From assembly GCF_900109705.1 (NCBI RefSeq), contig NZ_FOAI01000001.1, positions 310,001 to 374,000 of the forward strand: 64,000 nt of DNA, read 5' to 3'. This document shows positions 38,755-50,304 of the stretch, piece by piece. Position 1 is the stretch's first letter, and the number at the start of each line of letters is the position of its first letter. The position numbers and the translations under genes are program-made. The notes under the pieces are model-generated. The model saw only the letters and a program-made list of their open reading frames with translations. It did no database searches and was not told where the DNA came from. This DNA is from Roseivivax marinus. GTDB lineage: Bacteria > Pseudomonadota > Alphaproteobacteria > Rhodobacterales > Rhodobacteraceae.

Positions 38755-39846
38755 ATGTTGTGGCTGACGGGTCTTGTCGGTGCGATGCTTGCCGGATCGG
38801 TCGCGATCCTCGGCACTATCCCGTTCGGCCCGGACGAGGCGGAAGACGACGCGGAGACCGGGCAGGACGACATCGCGGCCACGTTCGACGTGGTCACCGC
38901 CATGCCGGCCGGTGATCCGTCCGGTGCGAGCGTGGACGAGGCGGCTGCCGTGCGCTCCACTTCCACGTCCGGGCCCGACATCGCCGCGACACCCGATGCG
39001 GAGGCTGAGGCGCCCGGGGACGATCCCGGCCGCGTCTGGACCACGCTCAGTCCGGACGGCGGTGCGCTGGAGGTCGGCACCGACGCGGACGAGAGTTTCG
39101 CGGGCACCGGGCGGACAGACGTGATCGACGGCGCGGCTGGTGCGGACATCCTGACCGGTGGGGCGGGGGACGACTCGCTCTCCGGCGGCGCGGGCGACGA
39201 TCTGGTCGCTGGCGAGGGCGGAGATGACACGCTTCACGGCGACACGGGCGAGGACATCCTGCGCGGCGGTGGCGGCGCGGACCTGCTTTTCGGTCACGAC
39301 GGGGACGACCATCTCGACGGCGGAGAGGGGGAGGACGTCCTGTTCGGCGGCCTCGGCGCGGACGCGCTGAGTGGCGGAGCGGGCGACGACGCCCTCCACG
39401 GTCGGGAGGGCGCCGACACGCTGACTGGCGGTGCCGGGCAGGACACGCTCATGGGCGGGGACGGAGACGACTTGCTGCGCGGGACGGCCGATGCCGACGG
39501 GGGCATCGACTACCTCAACGGGCAGGATGGCGACGACACGCTCGAAGCGGGCGCCGCGGACGTGCTGTCCGGCGGCGAGGGGCACGACCTGTTCCGCCTG
39601 GGCAGCGAGTTGACGACGGACCCGGCCCGCCTCGCCGACTTCGACCCAAGCGAGGACAAGATCGTGATCCTTTACGATCCGGGCCAGCCGGTGCCCGACG
39701 TGGCGCTTGTACCGGACCCGGACGATTTGGGCGTGGTGTCGCTGACCGTCGACGGGGAGGTGGTCGCACGTCTGGCCGCGGCGGATGCGCCGGACGCCGG
39801 GGCCATCGCGCTGCTCGCGCGGGCGGCCACGGACGGGCCGCCTTGA
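38755..39846 (+). CDS. Membrane-anchored RTX calcium-binding protein
   Basis: A 363-residue acidic protein. Residues 2-21 ([20 protein letters not shown]) form a single N-terminal membrane helix or uncleaved signal anchor. Residues 25-105 are a low-complexity acidic linker. Residues about 108-285 are RTX nonapeptides ([27 protein letters not shown]). A C-terminal domain with [16 protein letters not shown] follows. Unlike type I secreted RTX proteins, it carries a Sec-type N-terminus, so it is probably held at the membrane. It has no relation to neighbouring rpsO. Confidence 0.82.
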   Translation: MLWLTGLVGAMLAGSVAILGTIPFGPDEAEDDAETGQDDIAATFDVVTAMPAGDPSGASVDEAAAVRSTSTSGPDIAATPDAEAEAPGDDPGRVWTTLSPDGGALEVGTDADESFAGTGRTDVIDGAAGADILTGGAGDDSLSGGAGDDLVAGEGGDDTLHGDTGEDILRGGGGADLLFGHDGDDHLDGGEGEDVLFGGLGADALSGGAGDDALHGREGADTLTGGAGQDTLMGGDGDDLLRGTADADGGIDYLNGQDGDDTLEAGAADVLSGGEGHDLFRLGSELTTDPARLADFDPSEDKIVILYDPGQPVPDVALVPDPDDLGVVSLTVDGEVVARLAAADAPDAGAIALLARAATDGPP

Positions 39847-39994
39847 CCTGGCGCCCCGGCGAACTCCGCTTTACAAACGGCATCACACCGACTATGCGCC
39901 CCCATCCGGTCTCGTGCCGGAGCTCTCCACGGGCCCTGCTGGACGACATCCCGGCTTGCGCCATGACCGCAACACGAACCTCAAGGAGATCCCG

Positions 39995-40264
39995 ATGTCG
40001 ATTACAGCCGAAGAAAAGCAGAAGGTCATGAAGGACTACGCGACGAAGGAGGGCGACACCGGCTCCCCGGAAGTCCAGGTCGCGATCCTGACCACGCGCA
40101 TCAGCGCGCTGACCGAGCACTTCAAGACCCACAAGAAGGACAACCACTCGCGTCGTGGCCTTCTGAAGCTGGTGGCCCAGCGCCGCAAGCTGCTCGACTA
40201 CCTCAAGGCGAACGACGAGGAGCGGTATCGCACCCTCATCGGCAAGCTGGGCATCCGTCGCTAA
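39995..40264 (+). CDS. rpsO: 30S ribosomal protein S15
   Basis: An 89-residue ribosomal protein that binds the 16S rRNA three-way junction early in assembly. The sequence has the usual [32 protein letters not shown] and RRKLLDYLK segments. AAGGAG lies 8 bases before the ATG. As in most bacteria, pnp follows, with a terminator-like hairpin at 40292 between them. Confidence 0.98.
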   Translation: MSITAEEKQKVMKDYATKEGDTGSPEVQVAILTTRISALTEHFKTHKKDNHSRRGLLKLVAQRRKLLDYLKANDEERYRTLIGKLGIRR

Positions 40265-40612
40265 GCCGACAGGCCCGACAGATGCGATGCGAAGGACCGC
40301 CCCCGGCGGTCCTTTTGCGTTTCACACAAAGGCGTTGCGTCGCGAGCGCCCCGAGGCGGCGGCCGGCGCCTCGCGTTCCGACCCGGCGATCACCCGTCCG
40401 GCGTGTGGTCGCGGGCGACCGGGCCACCTGCGCGCGCTGCGCGAATCGCGGTTTCCAAAAGCGCACTTTTCGTATAGGGGCCAGTCATCTGAGACGTGGC
40501 GCCCCGACCCCGGCGCTCGAGGGAATGATGATGGGGTCGGCGGCAATGGGGCCGCCAATCAAACGGGAGCCCCGGCATCCGGCCGGGAGGGCTCCCAGAC
40601 AGGATACGCTAG
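40265..40612. other. rpsO-pnp intergenic region
   Basis: About 348 bases with the rpsO terminator hairpin at 40292-40316. The rest must carry the pnp promoter or leader. Near 40460-40500 there is TTTTCGTATAGG, a possible -10 region (TATAGG). In E. coli the pnp leader is an RNase III site controlled by PNPase itself; I could not establish an equivalent long stem here by eye. Confidence 0.5.
40292..40316 (+). terminator. Rho-independent terminator after rpsO
   Basis: A 10-base stem (AAGGACCGCC with its complement at 40305-40314), a 3-base loop CCC, and a TTTT run overlapping the end of the stem. It should end most rpsO transcripts while allowing some readthrough into pnp. Confidence 0.85.
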
Positions 40613-42754
<2,142 letters not shown>

Positions 42755-42784
42755 TCGCCGCACGTCGTCTGCACTGGATCTAGA

Positions 42785-42814
42785 GGGCGCGCCGGGAGAC
42801 CGGCGCGCCCTTTT
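42785..42814 (+). terminator. Rho-independent terminator after pnp
   Basis: An 11-base GC stem (GGGCGCGCCGG at 42785-42795 with its complement at 42800-42810), tetraloop GAGA, then TTTT. A textbook terminator 30 bases after the pnp stop. Confidence 0.92.
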
Positions 42815-43061
42815 CACGTTCGCGCGCCATGAGGCGCTATGCGGCGGCTGTGAGGAGGTATGTCGGACTTGGTCGGGTGCCGGGCGGAAATCTCACGCGG
42901 CACGCAGATGCGCCCCACACGGCGCGTATGACGATCCCGAAAAAGAACCGCCGCCGGCGATGTCTCGACGGCGGCGGGAGATGTCTGGCCCCCCTGCGGC
43001 GCTTCGGACCGGGCGGGGGAGGGGCGGTTAAGCCCCTATGTGCGGCGACGTCGCGCCGGGC

Positions 43062-43163
43062 TCAGGCGCCGGTGCGGCCGTTGCGGCGGAAGTCGCGGAC
43101 GATGAATCCGGCGGCGACGAGAGCGGCGACGGTGATGACCGAGGAGATGATGTCGATGAACAT
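43062..43163 (-). CDS. Small membrane peptide, 33 residues
   Basis: ATG at 43163 with AGGA about 9 bases upstream opens a 33-codon frame ending TGA at 43062. The product begins MFIDIISSVITVAALVAAGF and ends IVRDFRRNGRTGA: one hydrophobic helix followed by a basic tail, a typical small inner membrane protein with its C-terminus inside. An AT-richer stretch with CCTATATG upstream could be its -10 element. It is separate from the dehydrogenase, whose terminator lies between them. Function unknown. Confidence 0.6.
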   Translation of the reverse strand: MFIDIISSVITVAALVAAGFIVRDFRRNGRTGA

Positions 43164-43348
43164 TGCGGTGATCCTGAACGGACGATTGTGGAACTGCGGC
43201 TCATATAGGATCGGTCTTTACGAACCGTGAGCTTGGCTGCGGCGCAACGCGATCAGAAAACGACCAAACGATGTTCCCTCACGTTTTCGTCACCGAAAAA
43301 CACGATGGGCGTGAGCTTCAATAAGTTGTTGTAAATTCGTCATGAAAC

Positions 43349-43377
43349 GGCCCCGCTCCGAAATGCGAAGCGGGGCC
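43349..43377 (-). terminator. Terminator of the quinoprotein dehydrogenase gene
   Basis: On the minus strand GGCCCCGCT (43369-43377) pairs with AGCGGGGCC (43349-43357) around an 11-base loop, followed by GTTTC. It lies 32 bases after the dehydrogenase stop. The T-run is short, so it may be a modest terminator. Confidence 0.75.
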
Positions 43378-43408
43378 ACATTGTCGCGTTCCGACGTGTC
43401 GGAAACGG

Positions 43409-45940
43409 TCAGTCGGGCAGGGCGTAGACCGCCACCTGGTCGCCGACCTGAGGCTTGAGAATCGTGTTTCCGCCGCCGATGAAGGCCACGTACTGCTTGC
43501 CATCGTGCTCGTAGACCGCGGGGTTAGACACGGAAGGGGCCTCGACCGTGTCCTCCCACAGCTCTTCGCCGGTCTCGATGTCGAAGGCGCGCACCTTGGC
43601 GTCCATGGTCGAACCGATGAAGATCAGGCCGCCTGCGGTCACCGCGGGGCCGCCGATGGTGGGCGAGCCCATGCTCTCGGGCATGTAGAAGCCGAACTTC
43701 TGCGACGAGCCCAGCGGCTTGCGCCAGTTCACGTCGCCGGTCTTCATGTCGATGGACACGAGCTCGCCATACGGGGGCTTCCAGCACGGCATCCCGAGCC
43801 AGTTCATCGCGACCTTGAGCGACATTCCGTAAGGCGAGCCGATCTGCGGGTAGTAGCCGCTCTCGTTGCCCGAGCCGCCCTGGATCTCGTCGTATTCCTC
43901 GCGCGCATAGAGCTGGATGTACTGCGTAATGTGCGAGGTGTTGACGATGGCGGTCTGGCTTTCGGGGTCGAAGGCCACGCCGCCCCACTGCACGCCGCCC
44001 GAGCTGTCGGGGAAGGTGTAGACGCCCTCACCCTCGGTCGTGGGCGGGGTGTACATGCCCTCGTACCAGAGGTCGTCGAAGAGGCGCGAACACTGGCCGA
44101 AGCCTATCGCATCGGCGATCCACCAGATATCGGCCTTCTCGGCCTGATCGAGCAGCGGCGCAGGTTTCGTGGGGAAGGGCTGGGTTTCGGAGTAGACCTC
44201 GCCTTCCACGGTGCCGTCGCCTTGCGGGACGGGACGCTCCTCGATCGGCCAGACGTCCTCGCCGGTCTCGCGGTTCACCACGAAGAGGAAGCCCATCTTG
44301 GTCGCCTGGATCAGCGCGGGGATCTCCTCGCCGTCCACGGTGATGTCCATAAGCGTGGGCGCCGAGTTGATGTCGTAGTCCCAGATGTCGTGATGGACCC
44401 ACTGGCGCGACCACTCGACCTCGCCGGTCTCGAGATCGACTGCGGTGGTCGATGTGGCGAGGGGAATGTCCTCGGTGCGGTTGCCGCCCCAGTAGTTCGG
44501 GGAGGGCGAGGCGACGGGCAGGTAGACCATGCCCAGTTCCTCGTCCACGGACATGGCCGTCCAGACGTTCGCGGTGCCGGTCTGCTGGCGGATATCCTCG
44601 GGCAGGGTTTCGACCGCCCATTGCAGCTCGCCCGTCTGGGGGTCGACAGAGAACACCGATCCCGGCGGGGCTTCGGCGAATTTCCAGTCGTTGCCGGCCC
44701 AGCCCATGATGACGTGGTTGCCCGCGACGGTGGGCGGCTGAAGCAGCGAGAACGGCCACTTGTTGTTGGTGTCGTTCCACTGGTTCACGTTCAGCGCACC
44801 GTTGTCGCCGAAGTCGGAGCAGAGCTCACCTGTGTCGGCGTCCATCGCGAAGAGACGTGCGTCCATCGTGCCGAGGTAGACGATCTTCTGGCACGTCTCG
44901 CCCTCGACGGGGTTCTCGGCTTCCCAGTAGGCCACGCCGCGGTTCTTGAGCGCAGGCTGCGTCAGCGCCTCGAGCCGCGACTCGGAATCGAAGCTCCAGA
45001 CCTCCTCGCCGGTGGCGGGGTCGAGCGCCAGCACACGGTAGAACGGCGTGCCGATGTAGAGCAATCCGTTGGCGTAGACCGGCGTGGCCGACCAGACGGT
45101 CGTGGGTAGATCGCCCGAACCGTCCGAGACGTCGCCGGTGTGGACTTCCCAGACCTTTTCGAGGTCGCCCACGTTGTCGGGCGTGATCTCGGTCAGCGGC
45201 GAATACTTCTGCGCCGAAAGCTGGCCGTGGAAGGTGTTCCAGGTCGGCGTATCGGGCACCAGCGGGACCGGCGCGCGGGCCTGTGCCTGTGCGGCCTGTT
45301 CTCCATCCGACGTGCCTGCGGCGGACGCCTCGTCCCCGGACGGGTCAGAGGCTGTCTCCTGCGTGCCGGAGTCCGCCGCTGTGGCGTTGGACTGCTCAGC
45401 CGCGTCCTGCCCGGTGGCATCCTCGGTCGGCTGATCCGCTTGCGTGTCCTGCGTGTCGGATGGCTCCGTCTCGGCCGCGGGCTCCGATGCGGCTTCGTCG
45501 GCAGCGTCGCCGGACGCTCCCGAGCCGGGCTCGGAGGTTTCGCCCTCGGTGAGGGCGTCTCGGGCCGGTCCTTCCTCGGTCATGGCCCCGTCACTGTCGG
45601 CCCCTTCGGCCTCTGGGGAGGCGTCGGTTTCTGCGTCGGACGCATCTGTCTCCGGGGAGGCGTCGCTCTCGGTCGGTGTCGATCCGGAACCGTCACCGGA
45701 CCCCTCTTCGGTCAGTGCGTCACGGGCCGGTCCTTCGTCCGCTCCGGTGGCGCTGCCGGTTTCCGGTTCGGGGACCGCCTCGGTCTCGGCCGGATCGGAC
45801 TGGGTGCCGGGCTGGCCGCTCTCGGGGCCGGCGTCGGTTTCTGTTTCGCCGTCGGAGGTCTGGGCCAGCAGGGGCGCGGGACCGGCGTGAACGGCAAGCG
45901 CGGCGGCAAGGGCGAGAATGCTCAGGCGGGAGGTCATCAT
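43409..45940 (-). CDS. PQQ-dependent dehydrogenase, glucose/quinate/shikimate type, without its own membrane domain
   Basis: An 843-residue quinoprotein. A Sec signal peptide (residues about 1-27) replaces the five N-terminal membrane helices usual for this family. Residues 28-225 are a Glu/Asp/Ser/Thr-rich linker holding two exact copies of EGPARDALTE (69-78 and 123-132). The eight-bladed PQQ propeller starts at WNTFHGQLSAQKYSPL and includes TGDVSDG, CQKIVYLGTMDARLFAMD, VHHDIWDYDI and TQPFPTKPAP. It should oxidise a sugar or cyclic polyol in the periplasm and pass electrons to ubiquinone. The start is ATG 45940, overlapping the stop of the 4-helix gene. No pqq synthesis genes are in the window. 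Confidence 0.85.
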   Translation of the reverse strand: MMTSRLSILALAAALAVHAGPAPLLAQTSDGETETDAGPESGQPGTQSDPAETEAVPEPETGSATGADEGPARDALTEEGSGDGSGSTPTESDASPETDASDAETDASPEAEGADSDGAMTEEGPARDALTEGETSEPGSGASGDAADEAASEPAAETEPSDTQDTQADQPTEDATGQDAAEQSNATAADSGTQETASDPSGDEASAAGTSDGEQAAQAQARAPVPLVPDTPTWNTFHGQLSAQKYSPLTEITPDNVGDLEKVWEVHTGDVSDGSGDLPTTVWSATPVYANGLLYIGTPFYRVLALDPATGEEVWSFDSESRLEALTQPALKNRGVAYWEAENPVEGETCQKIVYLGTMDARLFAMDADTGELCSDFGDNGALNVNQWNDTNNKWPFSLLQPPTVAGNHVIMGWAGNDWKFAEAPPGSVFSVDPQTGELQWAVETLPEDIRQQTGTANVWTAMSVDEELGMVYLPVASPSPNYWGGNRTEDIPLATSTTAVDLETGEVEWSRQWVHHDIWDYDINSAPTLMDITVDGEEIPALIQATKMGFLFVVNRETGEDVWPIEERPVPQGDGTVEGEVYSETQPFPTKPAPLLDQAEKADIWWIADAIGFGQCSRLFDDLWYEGMYTPPTTEGEGVYTFPDSSGGVQWGGVAFDPESQTAIVNTSHITQYIQLYAREEYDEIQGGSGNESGYYPQIGSPYGMSLKVAMNWLGMPCWKPPYGELVSIDMKTGDVNWRKPLGSSQKFGFYMPESMGSPTIGGPAVTAGGLIFIGSTMDAKVRAFDIETGEELWEDTVEAPSVSNPAVYEHDGKQYVAFIGGGNTILKPQVGDQVAVYALPD

Positions 45941-46296
45941 GCTGCGGCTCCTTCTGTCTTGCGGACGGGGCCGATGCCGTCGAGGACGACGCCGACGAGC
46001 GCGACCGCCATCGCGACGATAATCCACCAGCCGTGCAGGAAGAACGCGGCAAGCGCGGTGCCGAGGATCCCCAGAACGGTCAGCCAGCGCCAGACGCGAT
46101 GGCCCGTCGCCATCATCAGGACGGCGCCCAGCGCGACCAGCAGCGACGCCACGAGGACGATCAGCGCGCCGATCGTGCCGGTGACGCCGGTGAGCGGCGT
46201 GATGTAAAGATAAAAAGCGATTGCGGCCCCTGCGAGCCCGGCGAGCGCGATGAGCGTGGCGCCGAGAGGGGACCTGCGTTTTCGGGTATGCGGCAT
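45937..46296 (-). CDS. Four-helix membrane protein, likely membrane partner of the PQQ dehydrogenase
   Basis: A 119-residue protein with four predicted helices (about 11-31, 39-62, 69-88, 89-107) after a basic N-terminus (MPHTRKRRSP). Segments such as RVWRWLTVLGILGTALAAFF resemble the N-terminal membrane domain fused to most glucose/quinate dehydrogenases. Its stop overlaps the dehydrogenase start by 4 bases (ATGATGA), which strongly suggests coupled production of a two-part enzyme. AAGGAAATT lies before ATG 46296. The role as membrane anchor and quinone site is inference. Confidence 0.72.
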   Translation of the reverse strand: MPHTRKRRSPLGATLIALAGLAGAAIAFYLYITPLTGVTGTIGALIVLVASLLVALGAVLMMATGHRVWRWLTVLGILGTALAAFFLHGWWIIVAMAVALVGVVLDGIGPVRKTEGAAA

Positions 46297-46406
46297 ATTA
46301 ATTTCCTTCTGCTCCCGTAACGGGAACGCGGAAACCGGGGCCGCAAGTTCCGGACGAATGGCAGGTTCCCGCCGAGCGCATGACGATTTCGTCAGGCGCG
46401 TCCCGG

Positions 46407-47111
46407 TCAGACCACCTCGATCACGCCCTTGTCCACGGCGAGGACATAGCCGCGCCGGGCGATCGTCTTGACGATCAATTCGGACACCAACTGGTTGCCC
46501 AGCCCGTCGCGCAGGCGTTTCACCCGGGTCGCGCCGGCGGCTTCGTCGCAGTCCTCGGCCGCGCGCCCCGAGATCATGCCCTCGATCTGTGCGCCCGTGA
46601 GCATGTCGCCGTCGAGCCGGGCCTCGGCCAGAACCGCCAGCGTCTCCATCATCGCCTCGGTCAGCTTGAAGCCCATGGTGTTGAGATAGACCGTGTTCTC
46701 CTCGCGGCTGACGATCAGCGACGTGACCTCGATGCCCGAACGCTCGATCTCGGCCATGCGGCGGTTGAGCGTGACCAGCATCACCAGGAACACCAGCGCC
46801 GCGACCATGAGCGCGGTGGCGAAGACCAGCAGCACGAGGATCACCATTCGGTATCCCGCCAGCGTCTCGGCGAACGCGGTGCCGGACTGGGCGAGGATCT
46901 CCAGCAGCTTGACCTCGGCCTGAGCGGTGAGGTCGTCGTTCTCGATGAAGATGCGCTCGACCCGGTCGTTGAAGGCCCCGGCGTCCGGAAGGGCCAGAAC
47001 GAGCCACGCGCCCGCGCCGACCAGCAGCGCGACGATCAGCGCGAGGCCTGCACCGACGATGCGGGTGCCCGAGCGGCGGGCCTCAGTAACGGAGGAAGTT
47101 TTCGCCGGCAC
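46407..47111 (-). CDS. Membrane-tethered winged-helix regulator with C-terminal DNA-binding domain
   Basis: A 234-residue protein. A basic N-terminus is followed by helix 1 (about 18-41), a periplasmic loop (42-87) and helix 2 (88-115). Residues 130-226 then look like an OmpR/PhoB-type winged helix: TEAMMETLAVLAEARLDGDMLT, then TRVKRLRDGLGNQLVSELIV and the wing KTIARRGYVL. ToxR and CadC have the DNA-binding domain at the N-terminus; here the order is reversed with the same expected topology. The start is GTG 47111, overlapping the previous gene by 29 bases; the only alternative frames are shorter. It probably controls the adjacent dehydrogenase genes. Confidence 0.68.
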   Translation of the reverse strand: MPAKTSSVTEARRSGTRIVGAGLALIVALLVGAGAWLVLALPDAGAFNDRVERIFIENDDLTAQAEVKLLEILAQSGTAFAETLAGYRMVILVLLVFATALMVAALVFLVMLVTLNRRMAEIERSGIEVTSLIVSREENTVYLNTMGFKLTEAMMETLAVLAEARLDGDMLTGAQIEGMISGRAAEDCDEAAGATRVKRLRDGLGNQLVSELIVKTIARRGYVLAVDKGVIEVV

Positions 47112-47376
47112 TGTCGCGCTTCTCGTCCAGTTGGTCGCCGCCGAAGGTCGAGACGACGTTTAGAAGGGTCCAGCCCGCGTCGGCCAACCGGGCGCGCAGG
47201 GCATCGGCGGCTGCGCCCCGAGAACAGGCGTCGTCGGGCAGTTCGGCCACGCCGTAGTGCAGGCGCAGCGGGTCTTCCTGCTTGGCCTTGTAGTCGGCGT
47301 AGCAGGCCGCCGCGGCGGGGCCGGGCAGGGCCAACGCGAGGCAGAGGAGGGTCAGGGGCAGGACGGTGCGTGTCAT
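47083..47376 (-). CDS. Small secreted protein, function unknown
   Basis: A 97-residue protein with a clear signal peptide (TVLPLTLLCLALALPGPAAAA). The mature part has two cysteines (CYADYKAKQEDPLRLHYG and DDACSRG) that could form a disulfide, and ends TFGGDQLDEKRDSAGENFLRY. I know no named family. It is the first gene of the apparent four-gene minus-strand run ending in the PQQ dehydrogenase, and its end overlaps the regulator start. Confidence 0.68.
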   Translation of the reverse strand: MTRTVLPLTLLCLALALPGPAAAACYADYKAKQEDPLRLHYGVAELPDDACSRGAAADALRARLADAGWTLLNVVSTFGGDQLDEKRDSAGENFLRY

Positions 47377-47528
47377 GACACCTTGATGCGGCGGAGGGCG
47401 CGGAAAGGCAATGACGCACGGGCCAAGCGCGCCGGTTATGCGATAGCAGGCGGCCGACATTGCGGGTCAGTGGCCGGCGGCAGGACGGTAGGTCTGCACC
47501 GTTTCATCCCGCGAAGGAGACCCAAGCC

Positions 47529-48224
47529 ATGCGCCGTCCGATCCTCATCCTCGCCGCCGCCATCGCGGCCCTCTCTCCGCTTCTGGCCGGGCCCGCGCAC
47601 GCCGGCGACGATGACATTCCCGCCGCGCTGGGCGGCATCCGTCCCGCCTATCTCTACGGGCTTGCGCAAAAGCGCGAAGAGGCACTGCGCGAAGAACTGC
47701 GCCGGACCGAGAAGGCTCTCGAGCGCGAGCGACTCCGGAATGCCGAAGCTCGGAAAGCCGAACGCCGCAAGAAGCTGCATGCCGAGGAGGCTCGCCGCGC
47801 CGCGTGGCGCGAGCAAGAGCGCCGCACGCGTGAGGCAAAGCTGGAGCGCCAGCGCCGCGAGGCCCGCCAGGCCGAAGCAGAGCGCCGCCGGGAGCGCGAG
47901 CGCGACCGCCATCACCGGGCCGGAGGCGGGCATCGTGCGACGCCGTGGGGTGACGACGATCGCCGCAGGGACGGGCATCGCCGGGGCTGGGACGACGATC
48001 GCCGCCATGTCCGTCTTGCGCCGATTCCCGCCTCCTGCCACCGCACGGTGATCTTCGACCGCACCGGGCCGCAACACGCCTTCGGGGGCCGTTGCCTCGC
48101 CCGGAGCTACCCGGACGCGGACCGTCTGCCGAATGCCTGCCGCGTGCCGCTACCCAAGGGACAGGGTCGCGCGGCATACCTCGCCGAGTGCCTCCTGCGG
48201 CGCGGCTTCACCATCGGGCGCTGA
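47529..48224 (+). CDS. Secreted Arg/Glu-rich coiled-coil protein
   Basis: A 231-residue protein with a signal peptide (LILAAAIAALSPLLAGPAHA). Residues about 45-135 are a highly charged helical region rich in Arg, Glu and Ala, likely a long single helix or coiled coil. A His/Arg/Asp-rich tract follows, then a C-terminal domain of about 60 residues with three cysteines (ASCHRTVIFD, GRCLARSYPDA, NACRVPL). The function is unknown; the end domain looks like a small disulfide-stabilised module. ATG at 47529. Confidence 0.65.
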   Translation: MRRPILILAAAIAALSPLLAGPAHAGDDDIPAALGGIRPAYLYGLAQKREEALREELRRTEKALERERLRNAEARKAERRKKLHAEEARRAAWREQERRTREAKLERQRREARQAEAERRRERERDRHHRAGGGHRATPWGDDDRRRDGHRRGWDDDRRHVRLAPIPASCHRTVIFDRTGPQHAFGGRCLARSYPDADRLPNACRVPLPKGQGRAAYLAECLLRRGFTIGR

Positions 48225-48286
48225 TCGCCGCCCGCGGATACGGTCCCGGCTGGATCGGCCCCGCAACCTCGGCTAGACCCCGGCGC

Positions 48287-48914
48287 ATGGGACCGACCGA
48301 CTTTCACGAACGCGCGCTGATCGACCGGGGCCTCGGCCCCGTGGCCGGGGTGGACGAGGCCGGGCGCGGCCCGCTCGCCGGGCCGGTGGTCGCCGCGGCG
48401 GTGATCTTCGATCCGGCGGTGCTGCCGCCGGGACTCGCCGACAGCAAGACGCTCTCGGCCAAGAAACGCGCCGACCTCTGCGACCTGCTGCGCGGCACCG
48501 TTGCTTTCGGCATCGGCCAGGCCAGCGTCGAGGAAATCGACGAGATGAACATCCTGCGCGCCAGCCACCTCGCCATGCTGCGCGCGGTCGCGGCACTGCC
48601 GAACCCGCCGCGTCACCTGCTGATCGACGGCAACATGATCCCGCGCGATTGCCCGCATGAGGCGACTGCGCTCGTGAAGGGCGACGCGCTGGCCCTGTCG
48701 ATCGCGGCGGCGTCGATCCTGGCCAAGGTGGCGCGCGACACCATCATGCGGGACTTGGCGCAACACTTTCCGGGCTATGGCTGGGAGACGAACCAGGGCT
48801 ACCCGTCGAAAAGCCACACCTCCGCGTTGCGCGATCTTGGTGTGACCCCACACCATAGGCGAAGCTTCGCGCCCGTGCGCAATATCTTGTATCAAGCGGA
48901 TTTGCCAACCTCCT

Positions 48915-48916
<2 letters not shown>
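48287..48916 (+). CDS. rnhB: Ribonuclease HII
   Basis: A 209-residue enzyme that cuts the RNA strand of RNA-DNA hybrids and removes single ribonucleotides from DNA. GVDEAGRGPLAGPV at 21-34 holds Asp23 and Glu24; LLIDGN gives Asp114, and SILAKVARD gives Asp151. The tail NQGYPSKSHTSAL and HRRSF is standard for RNase HII. It precedes ccrM on the same strand, as in several alphaproteobacteria. Confidence 0.95.
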
Positions 48917-50119
<1,203 letters not shown>

Positions 50120-50185
50120 GGCGCGGCTTCACCCCACATACGGTTACCGCCAGCGCCCGCACGTCATCGTCCGCGGGCGCCACTG

Positions 50186-50213
50186 GCCCCGTCCGTGCGC
50201 GCACGGACGGGGC
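50186..50213 (+). terminator. Terminator after ccrM
   Basis: A 28-base perfect palindrome (left arm GCCCCGTCCGTGCG) followed by ATTTTCG. The stem is very stable and the T-run is short but present. It lies 67 bases after the ccrM stop. Confidence 0.85.
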
Positions 50214-50304
50214 ATTTTCGTGACGGCGCCGTTCCGCCGTGCGCGGGTTGCACACGGACGCGCGAGGCGGTCATGTGGCGCAACCTCGGGAACGGAGACT
50301 ATTC

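Noticed and set aside
42829-43230. Plus-strand frame of 133 codons after pnp
   Set aside because: It starts right after the pnp terminator, lacks a ribosome site, and its product is a mix of Arg-rich low-complexity residues. The minus-strand 33-codon frame inside it looks more like a gene.
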